DNA of 64,000 nt from Tethya wilhelma (taxonomy: Eukaryota; Porifera; Demospongiae; Tethyida; Tethyidae). The DNA lies in NCBI GenBank assembly GCA_964030475.1, contig CAXIPT010000001.1, positions 20,216,133 to 20,280,132 on the forward strand, in the 5' to 3' direction. Positions 40,747 through 54,357 of this stretch are shown piece by piece (position 1 is the first letter of the stretch; each line of letters starts with the position of its first letter). Made by a program: the position numbers and the translations under genes. The notes under the pieces were generated by a model. That model saw nothing but the letters and a program-made list of their open reading frames with translations. It was not told the DNA's origin and did not search any database.

Positions 40747-42548
40747 ATGGAAGGCCTCGATAAAAGGATAGAAGTTGAACCTAAGGTGAGCCTAAATTCG
40801 GGCTGTGCAAAAATTTTTGACCGATGCGTGTTTGGTGACAACACAAGTAGATGATCAGTTAGCTTTGAAGTTTCAGCTCATTATGTGAGCTTTTCAGTGG
40901 CAATGAATGAGTCAATGATCTATGGTGATTGCCCCAGGCACGATTGGCCTGTGACCATGCGTGGCACAGCAATGGTGGACGGCAATGGTGGGACAGCAAT
41001 TTGAATCAGTGAATTTCATGAATGTGAATGTCAGCAGCCTGCATCTTGCATGCACCATGGTATTGTGGTAATCTACATGTAAATTCCACATAGATTTTAC
41101 AGCAGAATTTGTTCATACAACTGAAAAATTGACGATTTGCTGATTTGCTTCATAGAATGTAGAATAAACAAGAATGAGGAATTAAAATTTGACGATTTGG
41201 ATGTGCACATAAAGTCCGAATCGTCAGTTGAAAAAATTATTAAATTCCCCGTCAACATTTTTCACAATACCCCACAAAGATTATTGCCCTGAATGACTAC
41301 TTTGCATTAAATTTTGTTAGTGTATTAAGTATATTATCATACTCATTAACCACTATATAGTTTGTTGTACATATTAGAGTATTTTTTCCTTGTGCCATTG
41401 AAAATATATATGTACTATATTATAGCCTGCGGTGTGTCCTGTCATCTACTCATAATGACCCCAATTTGTATGCACATAGCATATTGGTTGCATCCATCAG
41501 TCTAATCACTCTAATGATTGTTGTCATGCTATTATACACTTGGGAATATTTAGTCAAGATGTTCATACTAATATGAATATTTAATTTACATACCTCTTAT
41601 ACAAGGAATGTATTGAAGGACCACATGTATGGTAAATGTGTGCTTAAACATGATGTGCACAGTTCCAATAGGTTCATGCAATAGGAACTATATAGATGTC
41701 CAAATATAGAATCATTAACACTTGTATAATCCACAAGAATTTCATGACAATCCCACATGAATCACTATGATACTGTTAATAATTATTTTTGCGTCCCTTT
41801 TCCATAATTATTATACAGACTGAAGGTAGTAAATCTGGGACTACCACAAGTCTTGGTCATGAAAACAAAGACATGACGACACATCGGCGATCACCATTAC
41901 CAAACGAAATCAGCGATTCAGAAACAAGTGGTTATGTTGATCCCTTTGGAGATGACTCAACTGAATATTCGGCTCATAAAAGAAGTGACAGTACAAAACG
42001 TGCTCGACCACTAAGCACTGTAGAAGATGGTGATTTTGCTGGTGCCCGTCCATCTAGCTATGTTGAAGGAGATCAAGTACCAGTTCCAGTGAGAACAAAA
42101 CACAAGGAACCTATTAAGGTACAGCTTTAAAGCCTTCAATTTGATACCTTTGATTATTGCATAAGGTTGTCTTTGGCACTATTTTTACTTTAATCAAATT
42201 GTTTGCATCGCACTGTCTTGTTTATATGCGTGTATTACAAGGTTCGGTATTTATAATATTATTATCAGATGGGGAATTTTGTAACAGTGTACTGAAACAA
42301 AAACACTTATATAGACAGACACTTTGTGTCATCATCATAACTCCAAACATATTTAGTGATCACGAAATCGTACTTACATACCATACATGCCTCTATCATA
42401 ATTTAATCATTTGGCAACAGATTGCTTGTGCATACTTTGTATATACAATATTATTATCATGCTGTGCATACCATTTGGTTTAGTTCAGCAAACCATTTTT
42501 TATTATCAAAACATTACCGCAAATCAACAATCACAATTAATACCCCCT

Positions 42549-42585
<37 letters not shown>

Positions 42586-42663
42586 CACATGGCAGCAAGC
42601 TGTAAATAAAAAAAGAAGGAGAGGTCGAAGAAAATCACTTGAATCTGCCCAACTTTTGGGTGA
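40747..42663 (+). CDS. 5' half of a RING-less MATH gene, cut at an assembly join
   Basis: Exon 1 (40747-40785) encodes MEGLDKRIEVEPK. Exon 2 (41819-42118) encodes a 100-residue Ser/Arg/Asp-rich segment with HRRSPLPNEISDSETSGY and RPLSTVEDGDFAGARPSSY. Exon 3 begins at 42596 (QAVNKKRRRGRRKSLESAQLL) and stops at the N at 42664. From 41817 to 42663 the DNA is identical, introns included, to 51972-52818 in the complete gene. The 3' part with the coiled coil and MATH domain is missing and is replaced by unrelated receptor sequence. It is either a truncated duplicate or the same locus assembled twice; exon 1 and the upstream DNA do differ from the other copy. Confidence 0.6.
40786..41818. other. First intron of the truncated MATH gene
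   Basis: The last ~220 bp (about 41600-41816) aligns imperfectly with 51700-51971 upstream of the matching exon, showing an old duplication. The rest is AT-rich with nothing recognised. Confidence 0.5.
41817..42663. repeat. 847-bp direct repeat, copy 1
   Basis: It appears identical to 51972-52818 over its full length, including a 32-nt CA tract and two introns' worth of non-coding DNA. It ends exactly at an N. The flanking DNA on the left is only loosely similar between the copies. Confidence 0.93.
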
Positions 42664-42752
42664 NAGATCCACACACACAACAATAATATCAACACAAACA
42701 AACAAACAAACAATACATTTAAAACAACAAACAAGTGAGACTGTTTATCTTT

Positions 42753-43743
42753 TCAGGTAGCAGTAGACTTGTTGCTCGCCTCCATTTCAGCTTCACTGGT
42801 CAACCGATAAGCCAGTTCGTGGTCCGTACCAGTACAAGTAGTGGTCGTATCATACCTCTTGATGTTGTAGCCGATAGCAGGACTGGAAGGAACCAACGGC
42901 TCACTCTCGCACGACCCTCTCTCGTTCACGTTGATATGTTTCCTATCATTGTTTATCAAGGACACGCGGTCAGTTTGAGAATGTGTTCGGGTACGTGTGT
43001 GGTTGGTGCGGTCTTGCTGCTCTTCGATCATGTCGATGCAGACACCACAGCATGTGTCAAGGAGTTTGCTGCGTATTGTCGGCGAGACGAACACGTAAAG
43101 GATTGCATTTCCCCAGCCTTGACCAGTGTCACCTATAGCCTACATGTGATATTGTGTGTGTGTAAAAAAGTATATGACATTGTGTAGGATTGATTCAAAG
43201 AGAGGAAAGAGAGCATCAAAACATTTGCAATTCAGGCCTACAGAATTGGCAAACTTTTTACATTTAGGGAGCACAAGTAGTTTACTGAGTTTGCTTAGCA
43301 GACACTGTCAAAAGGAGAGAGAGAGGGTTGAGCTATATACAAGATATAGGCTAGTAGCATAGCTATATAGTGGATGAAAAATACAGTATGAATATCTATC
43401 TAAGAGAGGTAAGTATCCCTAATTCAATTGTGTGCATGTACTCTTAACTTGAAAGGCACCAAGGAACACACCACATGCTTTCAATACACCAAACAGTGAC
43501 CACACAGCCAACCATCAACCGTCACCATCAACAAACCTGTAAGATTCCCAACACCACAAAGGTAACGTGGACAGAATCGGGGACACACCCTTGATGGACG
43601 GTCCCTGCCACTCCGAGAGAGAAGAGGAACTGAATGGTACCCCACATCCTAAGGAGGATGAACAAGATAGGGATAGCAAGGAGCCGGGTTTCAACCTTCA
43701 TCAGTTTGGGTTCCAAAACTGCATTCCCAATCTGCCTTCGTGT
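42753..43743 (-). CDS. GPR157-like G-protein-coupled receptor, 3' exons only
   Basis: Minus-strand exons 43743-43537 and 43139-42753 (stop TGA) join in phase 0. The first encodes KVETRLLAIPILFILLRMWG, a sixth-membrane-helix region followed by a loop and hydrophobic stretch (VTFVVLGILQ). The second begins AIGDTGQGWGNAILYVFVSP with TIRSKLLDTCC, the seventh helix and start of the cytoplasmic tail, then a polar tail of about 90 residues. The order and the IP.IF..LR.W and GN.(I/M).(Y/F)V motifs match GPR157-type receptors as I recall them. Exons for helices 1-5 were not found. The fragment lies between Ns at 42664 and 44153, so it may be a small contig placed here by the assembler or a real neighbour with its 5' end lost. 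Confidence 0.6.
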
Positions 43744-44911
<1,168 letters not shown>

Positions 44912-45069
44912 CTACAGGGAAAAATATCATGACAAATCTAAAGCGTTAACGTTTCTCAATGTTTTCTTATGATGAATTTGCATAATACTCTAAAAGGGGT
45001 ACTCATGCTTTAATGACAAAATTAATATTATACTATTGATTAATTAAATCAGGTACAGTAACAGTACTA

Positions 45070-45516
45070 TGTGCCTTTGCTGATCCCATCTCCCAAGATG
45101 TTTATATACAGATACATATATACACAATGTCATCTTGTAGCCATACCTATACTGGTATAAAATGGTAGGCTGAAGATTGACGTGTATATTTGCCCATTTT
45201 GGGCATTGGATAATCATCGTGAGAATTGCAGTATTATCCATGAAGGGAGAGTTTGACAACATCCTCCAGTGGCCCTTCACTCACAAGGTCACCTTCAAGC
45301 TGATCAACCAGGCAGGAGGGAGAGATGTGGTGGACACCTTCCAACCAGACCCCATAAGTAGTTCTTTCTGTAAGCCACAATCAGACATGAACATCGCCAG
45401 TGCGTGGCTGTCCAAGGTTCATGTCTCAGGGAGATCTGAGAAACAATGGCTTTATAGTGGATGATATGATCTTTGTCAAGTGTACCATCGACACATCAAC
45501 AATAAGATTACCTTAA
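45070..45516 (+). pseudogene. Scrambled TRAF MATH-domain fragment with a micro-inversion
   Basis: The plus strand from 45241 encodes MKGEFDNILQWPFTHKVTF and onward, then loses frame near 45401 and ends with a recognisable CTIDTSTIRLP region. The preceding half of the domain is present, but inverted, at about 45070-45238: its complement reads through GGGCAAATATACACGTCAAT and CTTGGGAGATGGGATC. Re-inverting about 170 bp would nearly restore a continuous MATH exon. No RING or zinc fingers are attached. The following 3' flank matches that of TRAF copy 1. Confidence 0.88.
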
Positions 45517-46754
45517 TTTTAACTCCTGTGAGTCTCTGACATTTCAAGGTATAAAAAAAAGAAAAAGGACTCAGCATATGACATTGTAGGGAGGAAAAAG
45601 AATTGAGTTTGACAAAGCTGAAGTATATACTGTAGTTCCTTTGCAATAGTTTTCAATTATTAACTGTAGAATGTAAAGCAATTGTGTCAATTAACTGTAT
45701 AATAGGACTGTTAGTTAATTTACATAATTTATTAGCACAATTTTGTTGATTATTGTATACAATACTGTATAGTAGTGCAGTATATTATTGTGGCACTACC
45801 AATCACATTATGCATGATCAATTTGCAACTTCATAATTTCTGAGCCCAAAAATTGTTGCTATTATATAGGCCAGTGCACATGCATATGCATGTTGTGATC
45901 ATATCTAAGCCTTTACCTTTGTACACATGTGCCATCATACATGCATGGTATGTGCACTGGTCAGGATCTGTTGTGGTGGTGTAGACCTATAGTGTGAACT
46001 TTGGAGTGGCACTGAAGTGAAAGCAAATCTTTCTATATAGAGAGTCACTAAGGTCTTCTTCATTCCTGTCCTATAGTGAGTCACTGAATGGCAAATCATT
46101 GACTGATAATTATCTGTAGCAGGGGCAAACTATGTTTTGGAGTGCTATGATAGTCTGATTAGCTAATTAGATTCATGACGTATCATGATTCATTATGACT
46201 CATCATGCATGACTTAGCTATTAGGTACTAGGTGCACATAAAATTAATATATTTTTGAAAATACACTTAGCTCAGAGTTGGTAGTCCCATGTGGGGGTCC
46301 CCTCATGGTAGAAGTTGAACCTGTTTGGATTAACATTTGGTCAGCAATATTTACAGTAAAACTTAGGTAAGTCCAATGATACTCATCATAGATAAACTGG
46401 CAAAGTTTACAAGCTGTATAATTTATTGTCTTCTATCAGGTTTCTGAGGTGTGAGGCATGTGTTGAGGCTCAGTTTCCCAACCTGCCAGTACCACCAACC
46501 TTAGACTCCAAGAACTGTATTCAGTCACAAAGCAACTTGACTTAACTATCATTTGTTGCTCTGTGGAAGTCATCTGATTCTAATTCTCTGACGGGTTGGT
46601 CACAGCCTCTCTCATCATCGTTTACCACTCTAGTTGGACAATTCATCCTCTTGCACCCACCCTTTCCATATCTTTAATCTTTGACAAAGAGCTATTCTTT
46701 CTGCTATAGCCTGGTCTCTAAATTATGCTTGTGCAGTTTTGAGCAATACTTATC
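45517..46754. other. Duplicated intergenic block
   Basis: It aligns in patches with 33480-34611 (3' flank of TRAF copy 1 plus 5' region of copy 2), including the ACTTAGGTAAGT donor-like string near 46375. No additional gene was recognised. Confidence 0.6.
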
Positions 46755-48881
46755 ATGCCTGGATTTCAAGTGTCTCGAGACATTTTCAAGGACAAGGAAC
46801 AGTTCGATCACCATGTGTGTCCTCAATGTAGCCTGCTGATGAAAGAAGTTGTCCAGCCAAACTGTGGTCATCGATTGTGTCAAAGCTGTGCTGAAGAAAT
46901 CCTCCAAACTCAGAGTCTTCCACTCTGCCCACGTCAAGACTGTGGTAAAGAGTTCAAGAATGAAGATGGAGCTTATGTAAGTTACTATATAGTTGGTAGC
47001 CTCGTACCCATGCTTTCCCCTTTGTCCTTTCACTTACCATTAGCATAAAGTCAAACAAGAGAGCCTGGATACGAGGCTAAAGTCCATCTGGTTTGAGAAT
47101 GCCGATAGAAAAAAACTTGAATAACTTTCTAAATATCCAACCAATTTCAAAATTTCAAGCACCATTGGAAAGCGCTCATTCTCCTCCTTTCTTTTGTTTG
47201 CTTTTCCAGCTTCCTATGCCTTACCAATCAAAAGTTAGCTATTTTGCCCATATTAAGAGTTTGCAAAAATCTCATTATTTCACTTCTGGCAGCATTCTCA
47301 AGCCAGATGGACTTTAGTTTGGGGCCCTTGCCACTCACGGTACTATTCAATTATTCCACCCTTAACATAATTTGGCCTCATCCCCTAATTCTCATTCTAA
47401 ATGACTAACTCTTGGTTATGTGTTGTTGTTGATAGCATTCTTGGTTGACATGATGTTATGCATGGAGGAATGTTATTGATGTAATGAGGCAAGATTTGTA
47501 ACCTTAGCAACTGTATTTTAAATAGAATACTAACATGATTATGTAACATTATATGATTTCATTCTTGCATATAGTATTTCCCTGACCTTGATTCATAAGG
47601 AAAGAAATCCAAAACTTGGAAGTCTTCTGTACCTTCTCCAACCAGGGATGTCAGTGGGAGGGGAAGTTCAGTCATCTGGAGAAACATCTCAAGACCTGTC
47701 TCTACTTCAGCTATGAGTGTGAATTCTGTGAAAAGAGCTTCTCTCCAGATAAATTTAAGCAACACAAAGCAAAATGCCAAGATTCTAGTCAGCCTTGCCC
47801 ACTAGCTAAAGTCGGATGCCTATCCAAACAACCTATGACCAAAGAAGACCTTGCTACTCATTTCAGCGAGAACCAAATCGAACACTTTACCTTGATTGCT
47901 GATAAAGTAGTTTCACTGGAAAAGCTATCAAAACAGCCACCACAAGTAGCACATGAGAGTCCCACCAAACAGCTAGTTGCTAGACCCATTGATGGAGATA
48001 GCAGCAAAACACCCGAGGAGGATCATACATCAGATGGTGGTTATCATACCCTCCCTGATGTAGTGGAAACAGACGGTCCCAACAGCTATTGTTCTGCTTC
48101 AAAACCCGATCCCAAACCCAACACCCACTTGACAAAGCATGTGACCCCAAAAGAGAAATTTCAGTGTGAAGTCAAAGATCCTTACAATACTGAAAGCCAC
48201 CTTGAAGCAGATGCTCTTGTTCAGCGTAAACTGCAACAGCTACTTGGCAGTGAAGTCCTTAAAGTTCATGGCGACCTTCAAACCTTTTTCGTGAACGAAT
48301 TAAGAATCAAGACAGACGAAATAGCAGCACTTCGGGCTACAATCAACAAGCTGGAGAGATCAGTGAGATCCAAAAATGCCGATACTGAAGACAAAGATTT
48401 CCGACTTTCTCTGATCGAAAATGCAAACTATGATGGCACAATGATATGGAAGATCCCCCAGTTTTCACAAAGACTGTCCGACGCACAAAATGACAAGTAT
48501 ACATCAATTTTCAGCCTACCTTTTTATACCAGCAGGTATGGCTACAAGATGTGCATGCGTCTGTACATCTTGGGAGATGGAATTGGCAAAGGGTCTCACA
48601 TGTCACTGTTCTTTGTCCTGATGAAGGGAGAGTTTGACAACATCCTCCAGTGGCCCTTCACTCACAAAGTCACCTTCAAGCTCATTAACCAGGCAGGAGG
48701 AAGAGATGTGGTGGACACCTTCCAACCAGACCCCATGAGCAGCTCCTTCCGTAAGCCACGATCAGACATGAACATCGCCAGTGGCTGTCCTCGATTTGTG
48801 TCTCAAGGAGATCTCAGAAATAATGGCTTCATAGTGGATGACACTAGCTTTATCAAATGTACCATTGACACATCAACATAA
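46755..48881 (+). pseudogene. TRAF-like RING / zinc finger / MATH gene (copy 3), frameshifted
   Basis: Exon 1 (46755-46976) encodes an intact RING (HVCPQC ... CGHRLCQSC ... PLCPRQDC). Exon 2 should start at 47575, but the opening is CCTGACCTTGATTC where copies 1 and 2 have CCTGATCGATTC. The net +2 bases lead to a stop within eight codons. From about 47616 the other frame is open for some 420 residues: zinc fingers (GCQWEGKF, YECEFCEKSF), linker, coiled coil and a full MATH domain. It ends four residues early, because a one-base deletion converts ...TSTIRLP to ...TST. All other features are conserved, so this is a recent pseudogene, an allele, a sequencing error, or a gene using another start or acceptor. 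The intron carries a MITE absent from copy 2. Confidence 0.75.
46997..47079. mobile_element. hAT-like MITE in TRAF copy 3 intron
   Basis: The ends are TAGCCTCGTACCCATGCTTT and GAGCCTGGATACGAGGCTA. The matching intron position in TRAF copy 2 (34834 onward, GTAAGTTACTAAAGTCC) lacks the element, giving a paralogous empty site. The insertion is therefore younger than the duplication. Confidence 0.82.
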
Positions 48882-49389
48882 GACTGCCATGAATCATCCA
48901 GTTTGTTGATTTTTTGTGTACTAGTAATAGGTTTTGGGTTGATTGGGGGTTATGAAAGTTTGTTATTAGTCTTTGACCAGTCTTTCCTACATTCAATATT
49001 ATGCTGTCCATGTCTGATTGTATTATAGTTCGTCATTAGCGTGAATGTCATGTATAGAATATATATATATACACGAATTATAATTTAAACATAATAATAA
49101 ACATTTTACGATGAGAAATCCCCAAAAACTGAATGCATGGACCATAGGGGTGCAATTAAAACATGCAATGTTGAAATAATGCCATGGTATCATAGTAGAT
49201 GACCTCACTTTTGTTGCCCATATATACACATAACAGACATATATGGGCTGCATGAATCATAATCTAATTGGAACTAATATTCATGTATAGATTCTTTCTA
49301 AAAATAAAACTGCGTGTATGACAGCATTATTAGTATAAAAGGAGCAAAAATGCAAAATCGTAGCACCGAGGATACAAAGGTGAGTCAGG
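48882..49389. other. Intergenic, AT-rich
   Basis: It is the 3' flank of TRAF copy 3, with an AT dinucleotide run near 49060. Nothing else was recognised. Confidence 0.5.
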
Positions 49390-50035
49390 CATGATCCACG
49401 CCGTGTGCTACAGCTCAAAGTCCATGTGGTGATCGTCTGTGTGGTGACTGCTACAGCTCACCGTCCATGTGGTGACCGTCTGTGTGGTGATTGCTACAGC
49501 TCACCATCCGTGTGCATCAGTGGTGACACTGACCGTCTGTGTGGTGACTGCTACATCCGTGTGGTGACCGTCTGTGTGGTGACTGCAGCGCTACAGCTCA
49601 CCAATGTAGTCAACACACAGACGATTCTACCATTAGCTAATCTACTCGGCGCGTGTAACGTGACGAAGGAGGGTCTAGGCTCGCTAGCACTAACCATTAG
49701 CCTTGTGCTCAAACCCTTTCCAATATTAGGACAGGGAAAGGAAAAGCCTAGACCTAGCACGGACGATTACCACATGGAGAGTGACTGCATCAAGTTGGTG
49801 AGCGCTCGAGCTGCAGCAGTCGCCACACAGACGATTACCACATGGAGAGTGACTGCATTGGTGAGCTGTAAGCCTGTAGCAATCACCACACAGACGGTCA
49901 CCACATGCAGGCTGTATCGGTGAGCTATTACCCACCAATACAGTGCAGTCTCGATCCATGTGGTGACTGCTCCAGCTCACCAATGCAGTCTCCAGCATGT
50001 GGTGACTGCCACAGTACTAACTTGAAGGGTGATTG
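49390..50035. repeat. Minisatellite with inverted halves (GTGTGGTGACTGC unit)
   Basis: Repeats of GTCTGTGTGGTGACTGCTAC separated by CAGCTCACC run in the plus direction at 49390-49610. Their complements (GTCGCCACACAGACGATTAC) run at 49765-49920, then direct copies return at 49955-50035. A non-repetitive core at 49616-49764 separates them, so the single strand could fold back. Long open frames here (Cys/Gly/Asp-rich, CGDRLCGDCYSS) are by-products of the repeat; I do not call a protein. Confidence 0.8.
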
Positions 50036-50276
50036 CTACAGGCCTAGGCAATCAGTTATAATCCACCAATGCTGCTTAGTGATTTCAATGCGATTTTATC
50101 ATAGATTATATAGACATACGTGTACGTATCTATATTATTGCATAATTAATTGTTCAATGAGTGACCCAGTTGATTGCCGATGACCATCAAGTGCCATTGT
50201 GTCTTTTTTTCTGCATGCACATGCAGGAATTGATCGAGTCAACTTGCTGTACATAGATGATTAACTACTTATAACA

Positions 50277-50417
50277 ATGTCCAAGTATTCAAGACTTGCT
50301 CAGCCACTAAGCCCTGTAGATGACGGTGATATTGTTAGTGCTCATCCTTCAAGCTTTGTTGAAGATCAAGTACTGGTTCTAGTGAAAAAGAAACCGCATG
50401 GCGAGGAGCCTATAAAG
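50277..50417 (+). pseudogene. Lone exon-2 fragment of the RING-less MATH family
   Basis: The frame encodes LAQPLSPVDDGDIVSAHPSS and on to EEPIK followed by a donor-like GTTGAA. It matches the end of exon 2 at 52150-52273 (RPLSTVEDGDFAGARPSSY ... KEPIK). No first or third exon of its own was found. It may be an extra, alternatively used exon of the gene at 50891 or a relic. Confidence 0.5.
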
Positions 50418-50890
50418 GTTGAATTTGTTGCTCAATATTTAATGCTATACAGCCATATCACTATTAAAACAATGATTATTCATGTTTGGTTATATGAATT
50501 CCTATATTTTGACAAGATCACTTGACAAGCTAGTGTAACCATGCAATCTCAATAAGATTCTGACACATGGACAACCAATGCAAACTCTCGCCAGATAATT
50601 ATTTACTCTCGGGATTAATCGATTGCTCATTGACATGATAATGGGCATTAATGGTGATCGCGTGATTGTACTCATGCACTCATGTTGTTATGTTTACTAT
50701 AATTTATATTAACGATTTTTACCGATAACTCTAGCGTTTTCGATTTGGCCATATATGGAAAGTACACCGGAAGCAAACTGCGTAATAAGGCATGTCATGT
50801 AGTCTACACATTGATAAAAGCTAAATTTAACCACAACAACGGAGATCTGAGTTTTTAATTAAAGAGCCACAATAATCGAGCGTCGAGGAA
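50418..50890. other. Intergenic/promoter of the MATH gene
   Basis: AT-rich, with an ACCGGAAGC ETS-like string near 50768. No open frame was recognised. Confidence 0.4.
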
Positions 50891-52703
50891 ATGTTGGGCT
50901 CTAAAATAGTGATGTTTACTAAAAAATCCAAGAACAATGGAGAGATAAAACCTAAGGCTAAGGTGAGCATGATTCACTAGTATAGTGTCAGTGTCACTGT
51001 AGTGTTACTGTACGCTGTTAGACTGAGTATGGGTGGTGACATGGCTCGACTCCACCGACAGCTAACGAGACTACTGTCTGTCTAATCTGTATTATGCTGT
51101 CAGTGTGCTGTATTGTTTTGCGCAGTGACCTTTTGAAATTTCATTGTGATGCATGGGTGCTCTTGTTTTTACTCATGCCATGATTATAAATAGCTTGTGA
51201 ACCTTTCGAGTGTGACCAAGTGATGGCACTTGAATTTCGTTCATAAGGCTTAGTCTGCTGTTATAATACGCAACTATATTGTCAATACATAGATGTACAC
51301 ACTGCTTGGGCTTGCATAATAACAGTAAAATCTTTATGAACTGTAAGAACAAAAATTAATAATCCATAGGAGACCTTCAAGACCAGATCATTTAGGGTAA
51401 TAATCTTTAAGGCTTAGTTTTTACTAACCATAGTATACGTAGCTGCCAAATACCTAAAGTGAACTACTCATTGTATTAGGGTATTGTTTCCTCAAACCAT
51501 TAGCTATATATAGGGTTCAATTTATTGAATCAATGTGTCGATGCACTAGCGCTAGCCTTCCAGATTCGTGGCCAGTTCTGAGTTGCATGTTACTTGCACC
51601 ATCGTCAGTCCATTGATATGAATGATCATTATTCATTGAAACAGTCAATGAGTCATGCATACTATCATGTTAATAATTATAGTGGAGACAGTCATGAATA
51701 TTACACACCTATCATACAAGGACTGCTGTGTGTCAACAAACATGCATGTATGGTAAATGTATGTTTACCTAGAGTGCATGCACAGTTCCAATAGCTATAC
51801 ATGCAAATGGAACTGCTTCATTCACTGACCTCCAAATATAGAAATCTAATGGTTTGCACCTGCTCCATGGGTCCACAGGAATTCCATACGGATCCCACAT
51901 AATGCAATCATCTGAATCTCTATGAATCTCTACAAATGTATGAATATTGTTTACATCTTCCTTCCATACATAGACTGAAGGTAGTAAATCTGGGACTACC
52001 ACAAGTCTTGGTCATGAAAACAAAGACATGACGACACATCGGCGATCACCATTACCAAACGAAATCAGCGATTCAGAAACAAGTGGTTATGTTGATCCCT
52101 TTGGAGATGACTCAACTGAATATTCGGCTCATAAAAGAAGTGACAGTACAAAACGTGCTCGACCACTAAGCACTGTAGAAGATGGTGATTTTGCTGGTGC
52201 CCGTCCATCTAGCTATGTTGAAGGAGATCAAGTACCAGTTCCAGTGAGAACAAAACACAAGGAACCTATTAAGGTACAGCTTTAAAGCCTTCAATTTGAT
52301 ACCTTTGATTATTGCATAAGGTTGTCTTTGGCACTATTTTTACTTTAATCAAATTGTTTGCATCGCACTGTCTTGTTTATATGCGTGTATTACAAGGTTC
52401 GGTATTTATAATATTATTATCAGATGGGGAATTTTGTAACAGTGTACTGAAACAAAAACACTTATATAGACAGACACTTTGTGTCATCATCATAACTCCA
52501 AACATATTTAGTGATCACGAAATCGTACTTACATACCATACATGCCTCTATCATAATTTAATCATTTGGCAACAGATTGCTTGTGCATACTTTGTATATA
52601 CAATATTATTATCATGCTGTGCATACCATTTGGTTTAGTTCAGCAAACCATTTTTTATTATCAAAACATTACCGCAAATCAACAATCACAATTAATACCC
52701 CCT

Positions 52704-52740
<37 letters not shown>

Positions 52741-53782
52741 CACATGGCAGCAAGCTGTAAATAAAAAAAGAAGGAGAGGTCGAAGAAAATCACTTGAATC
52801 TGCCCAACTTTTGGGTGATTCCCAAGATAAAATATCAACCAAGGCTAAGAGCGAAGATAATTTATTAGCAGCCATAAGCCAAGATACTCCTACTACTACC
52901 TCCACTGACAATACAGATAGTGATGAACTTGAATCTGCACATAGTGAAGTTGGTGAACGAAGACGTCCTTTGGAGCCTCTAATGCAACAATTTTCTGATC
53001 GTGCTGGAGACATTTGTGAAACACCACATGTGAGTCCTTTAGCATCACCAGGAATTCATGGAATCACCACCCCCACTCAAGACAGTGATATGAACCCAGT
53101 GTATGTACATACTGACTGTGGAGCACAAGGTACAGGAAGATATTCAATGGTTAGAGATGAAATTGAAACTCGATTCAATGCATATGAACAACAGCAACGT
53201 GATTTGTTTAGACTGGTAGGGGAACTTAGTAGGCAGATTCAATTGAACCCTAATTTTTTGCATTGTACCATATTTGAACAGATTATTACAAACATAGAAA
53301 ACAAAATAAAAGTTGTGAAAGAAAATAAGAAGATCTCTGCTGGTGTAGTTCAAAATTTCCTCCCATTCTACACCAAGGATAATGCCTACAGAATGTGTGT
53401 GAGGCTCTACTTCAATGGAGATGGCAAAGGGAAAGGATCACACATGTCAGTATTTCTTGTCATCATGAAGGGAGATCATGATGACAAAGTTGATTGGCCA
53501 TTCCTTCGTAAAGTCACTTTTATTCTAATCAACCACACTGGTGAAGGCCAGGATATCACTGCTACCATTCCTACAGATTCAAAAATGCGTACAAAAGATC
53601 AAGCATTTCAGCAACCTAAAGCTGAAATGAATAGAGGAATAGGATTCCCTCAGTTTGTCTCTCACAAGAAATTGCGTTCAGGAGGGTTCATTGAGAATGA
53701 CAGTATCAAGCTTCGCATCATAGTGGACGCTGATTGTGGTGATTGCCAGCCACAACTTGTGGAGCACTGCTCTGAGAAATAA
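50891..53782 (+). CDS. RING-less MATH/TRAF-C protein (complete)
   Basis: Three phase-0 exons, 50891-50962, 51974-52273 and 52751-53782, encode about 467 residues. Exon 1 is Lys-rich (MLGSKIVMFTKKSKNNGE). Exon 2 is a disordered Ser/Arg/Asp segment (HRRSPLPNEISDSETSGY). Exon 3 starts with a basic patch KKRRRGRRKSLES that could be a nuclear-localisation or membrane-contact signal, then a long polar linker and a short helix (RDEIETRFNAYEQQQRDLFR). It ends in a MATH domain: LPFYTKDNAYRMCVRLYFNG, GKGKGSHMSVFLVIMKGDHD, WPFLRKVTF and GGFIENDSIKLR. No RING or zinc fingers are visible. A RING-less TRAF-C domain could bind receptors or TRAF partners without ligase activity; this is inference. Exons 2-3 share 847 identical bp with 41817-42663. 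Confidence 0.85.
50963..51973. other. First intron of the RING-less MATH gene
   Basis: AT-rich; the last ~270 bp aligns imperfectly with 41600-41816. A 66-codon open frame at 51594-51794 has no recognisable features. Confidence 0.5.
51972..52818. repeat. 847-bp direct repeat, copy 2
   Basis: Partner of 41817-42663. Here the sequence continues smoothly into the MATH-encoding part of exon 3, so this copy is the intact arrangement. Confidence 0.93.
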
Positions 53783-53996
53783 ATATTGGATCCCATGGCA
53801 TAATTGTTGCAGGCCGGCCGGGGTTGGTGTTGGTATATGCTAATGATTTCAACAGTATGAATTATATTAATGATTTTGTTCTTGTAGTTTTCACCTTTTC
53901 TCAACCATGCAGTTTAACTGCATGTTTCCCATCATATCCATCTTTTGTCAGTTAATTCTTTTGTCATTGACTCAATGCCATGTGAGTGAACACACA

Positions 53997-54041
<45 letters not shown>

Positions 54042-54293
54042 CTGTGTGTGTGTGTGTGTGTACGTATATGTGTGTGTACGTGTGTGTGTGTACACATGTG
54101 TTGCTTTCCTATATAATGCTATTATAAATATTAGTGTTCTTAAAAATAGTAGTGTGTCATTATAATCAAGTCACTGAGTATGATTCAGATTTTTTTTATT
54201 ATTGCTGTATGAAATTTAACTGTTTAGTTCTGACCTAAAATTAATAGTGAATAATTATTATTTCTGCCTAATAATGATGGAGTTTGTTTATCA

Positions 54294-54357
<64 letters not shown>

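Noticed and set aside
49405..49998. 172-residue Cys/Gly-rich protein resembling a repeat-rich secreted peptide
   Set aside because: The frame follows the minisatellite unit, also appears in shifted frames and on the other strand, and has no signal peptide or start context.
49390..50035. CRISPR array
   Set aside because: Units are imperfect, change direction and lack regular unique spacers; the host is an animal nuclear genome.
53907..54116. Open frame with hydrophobic start followed by Cys-Val repeats
   Set aside because: The second half is a GT microsatellite and no acceptable gene structure surrounds it.
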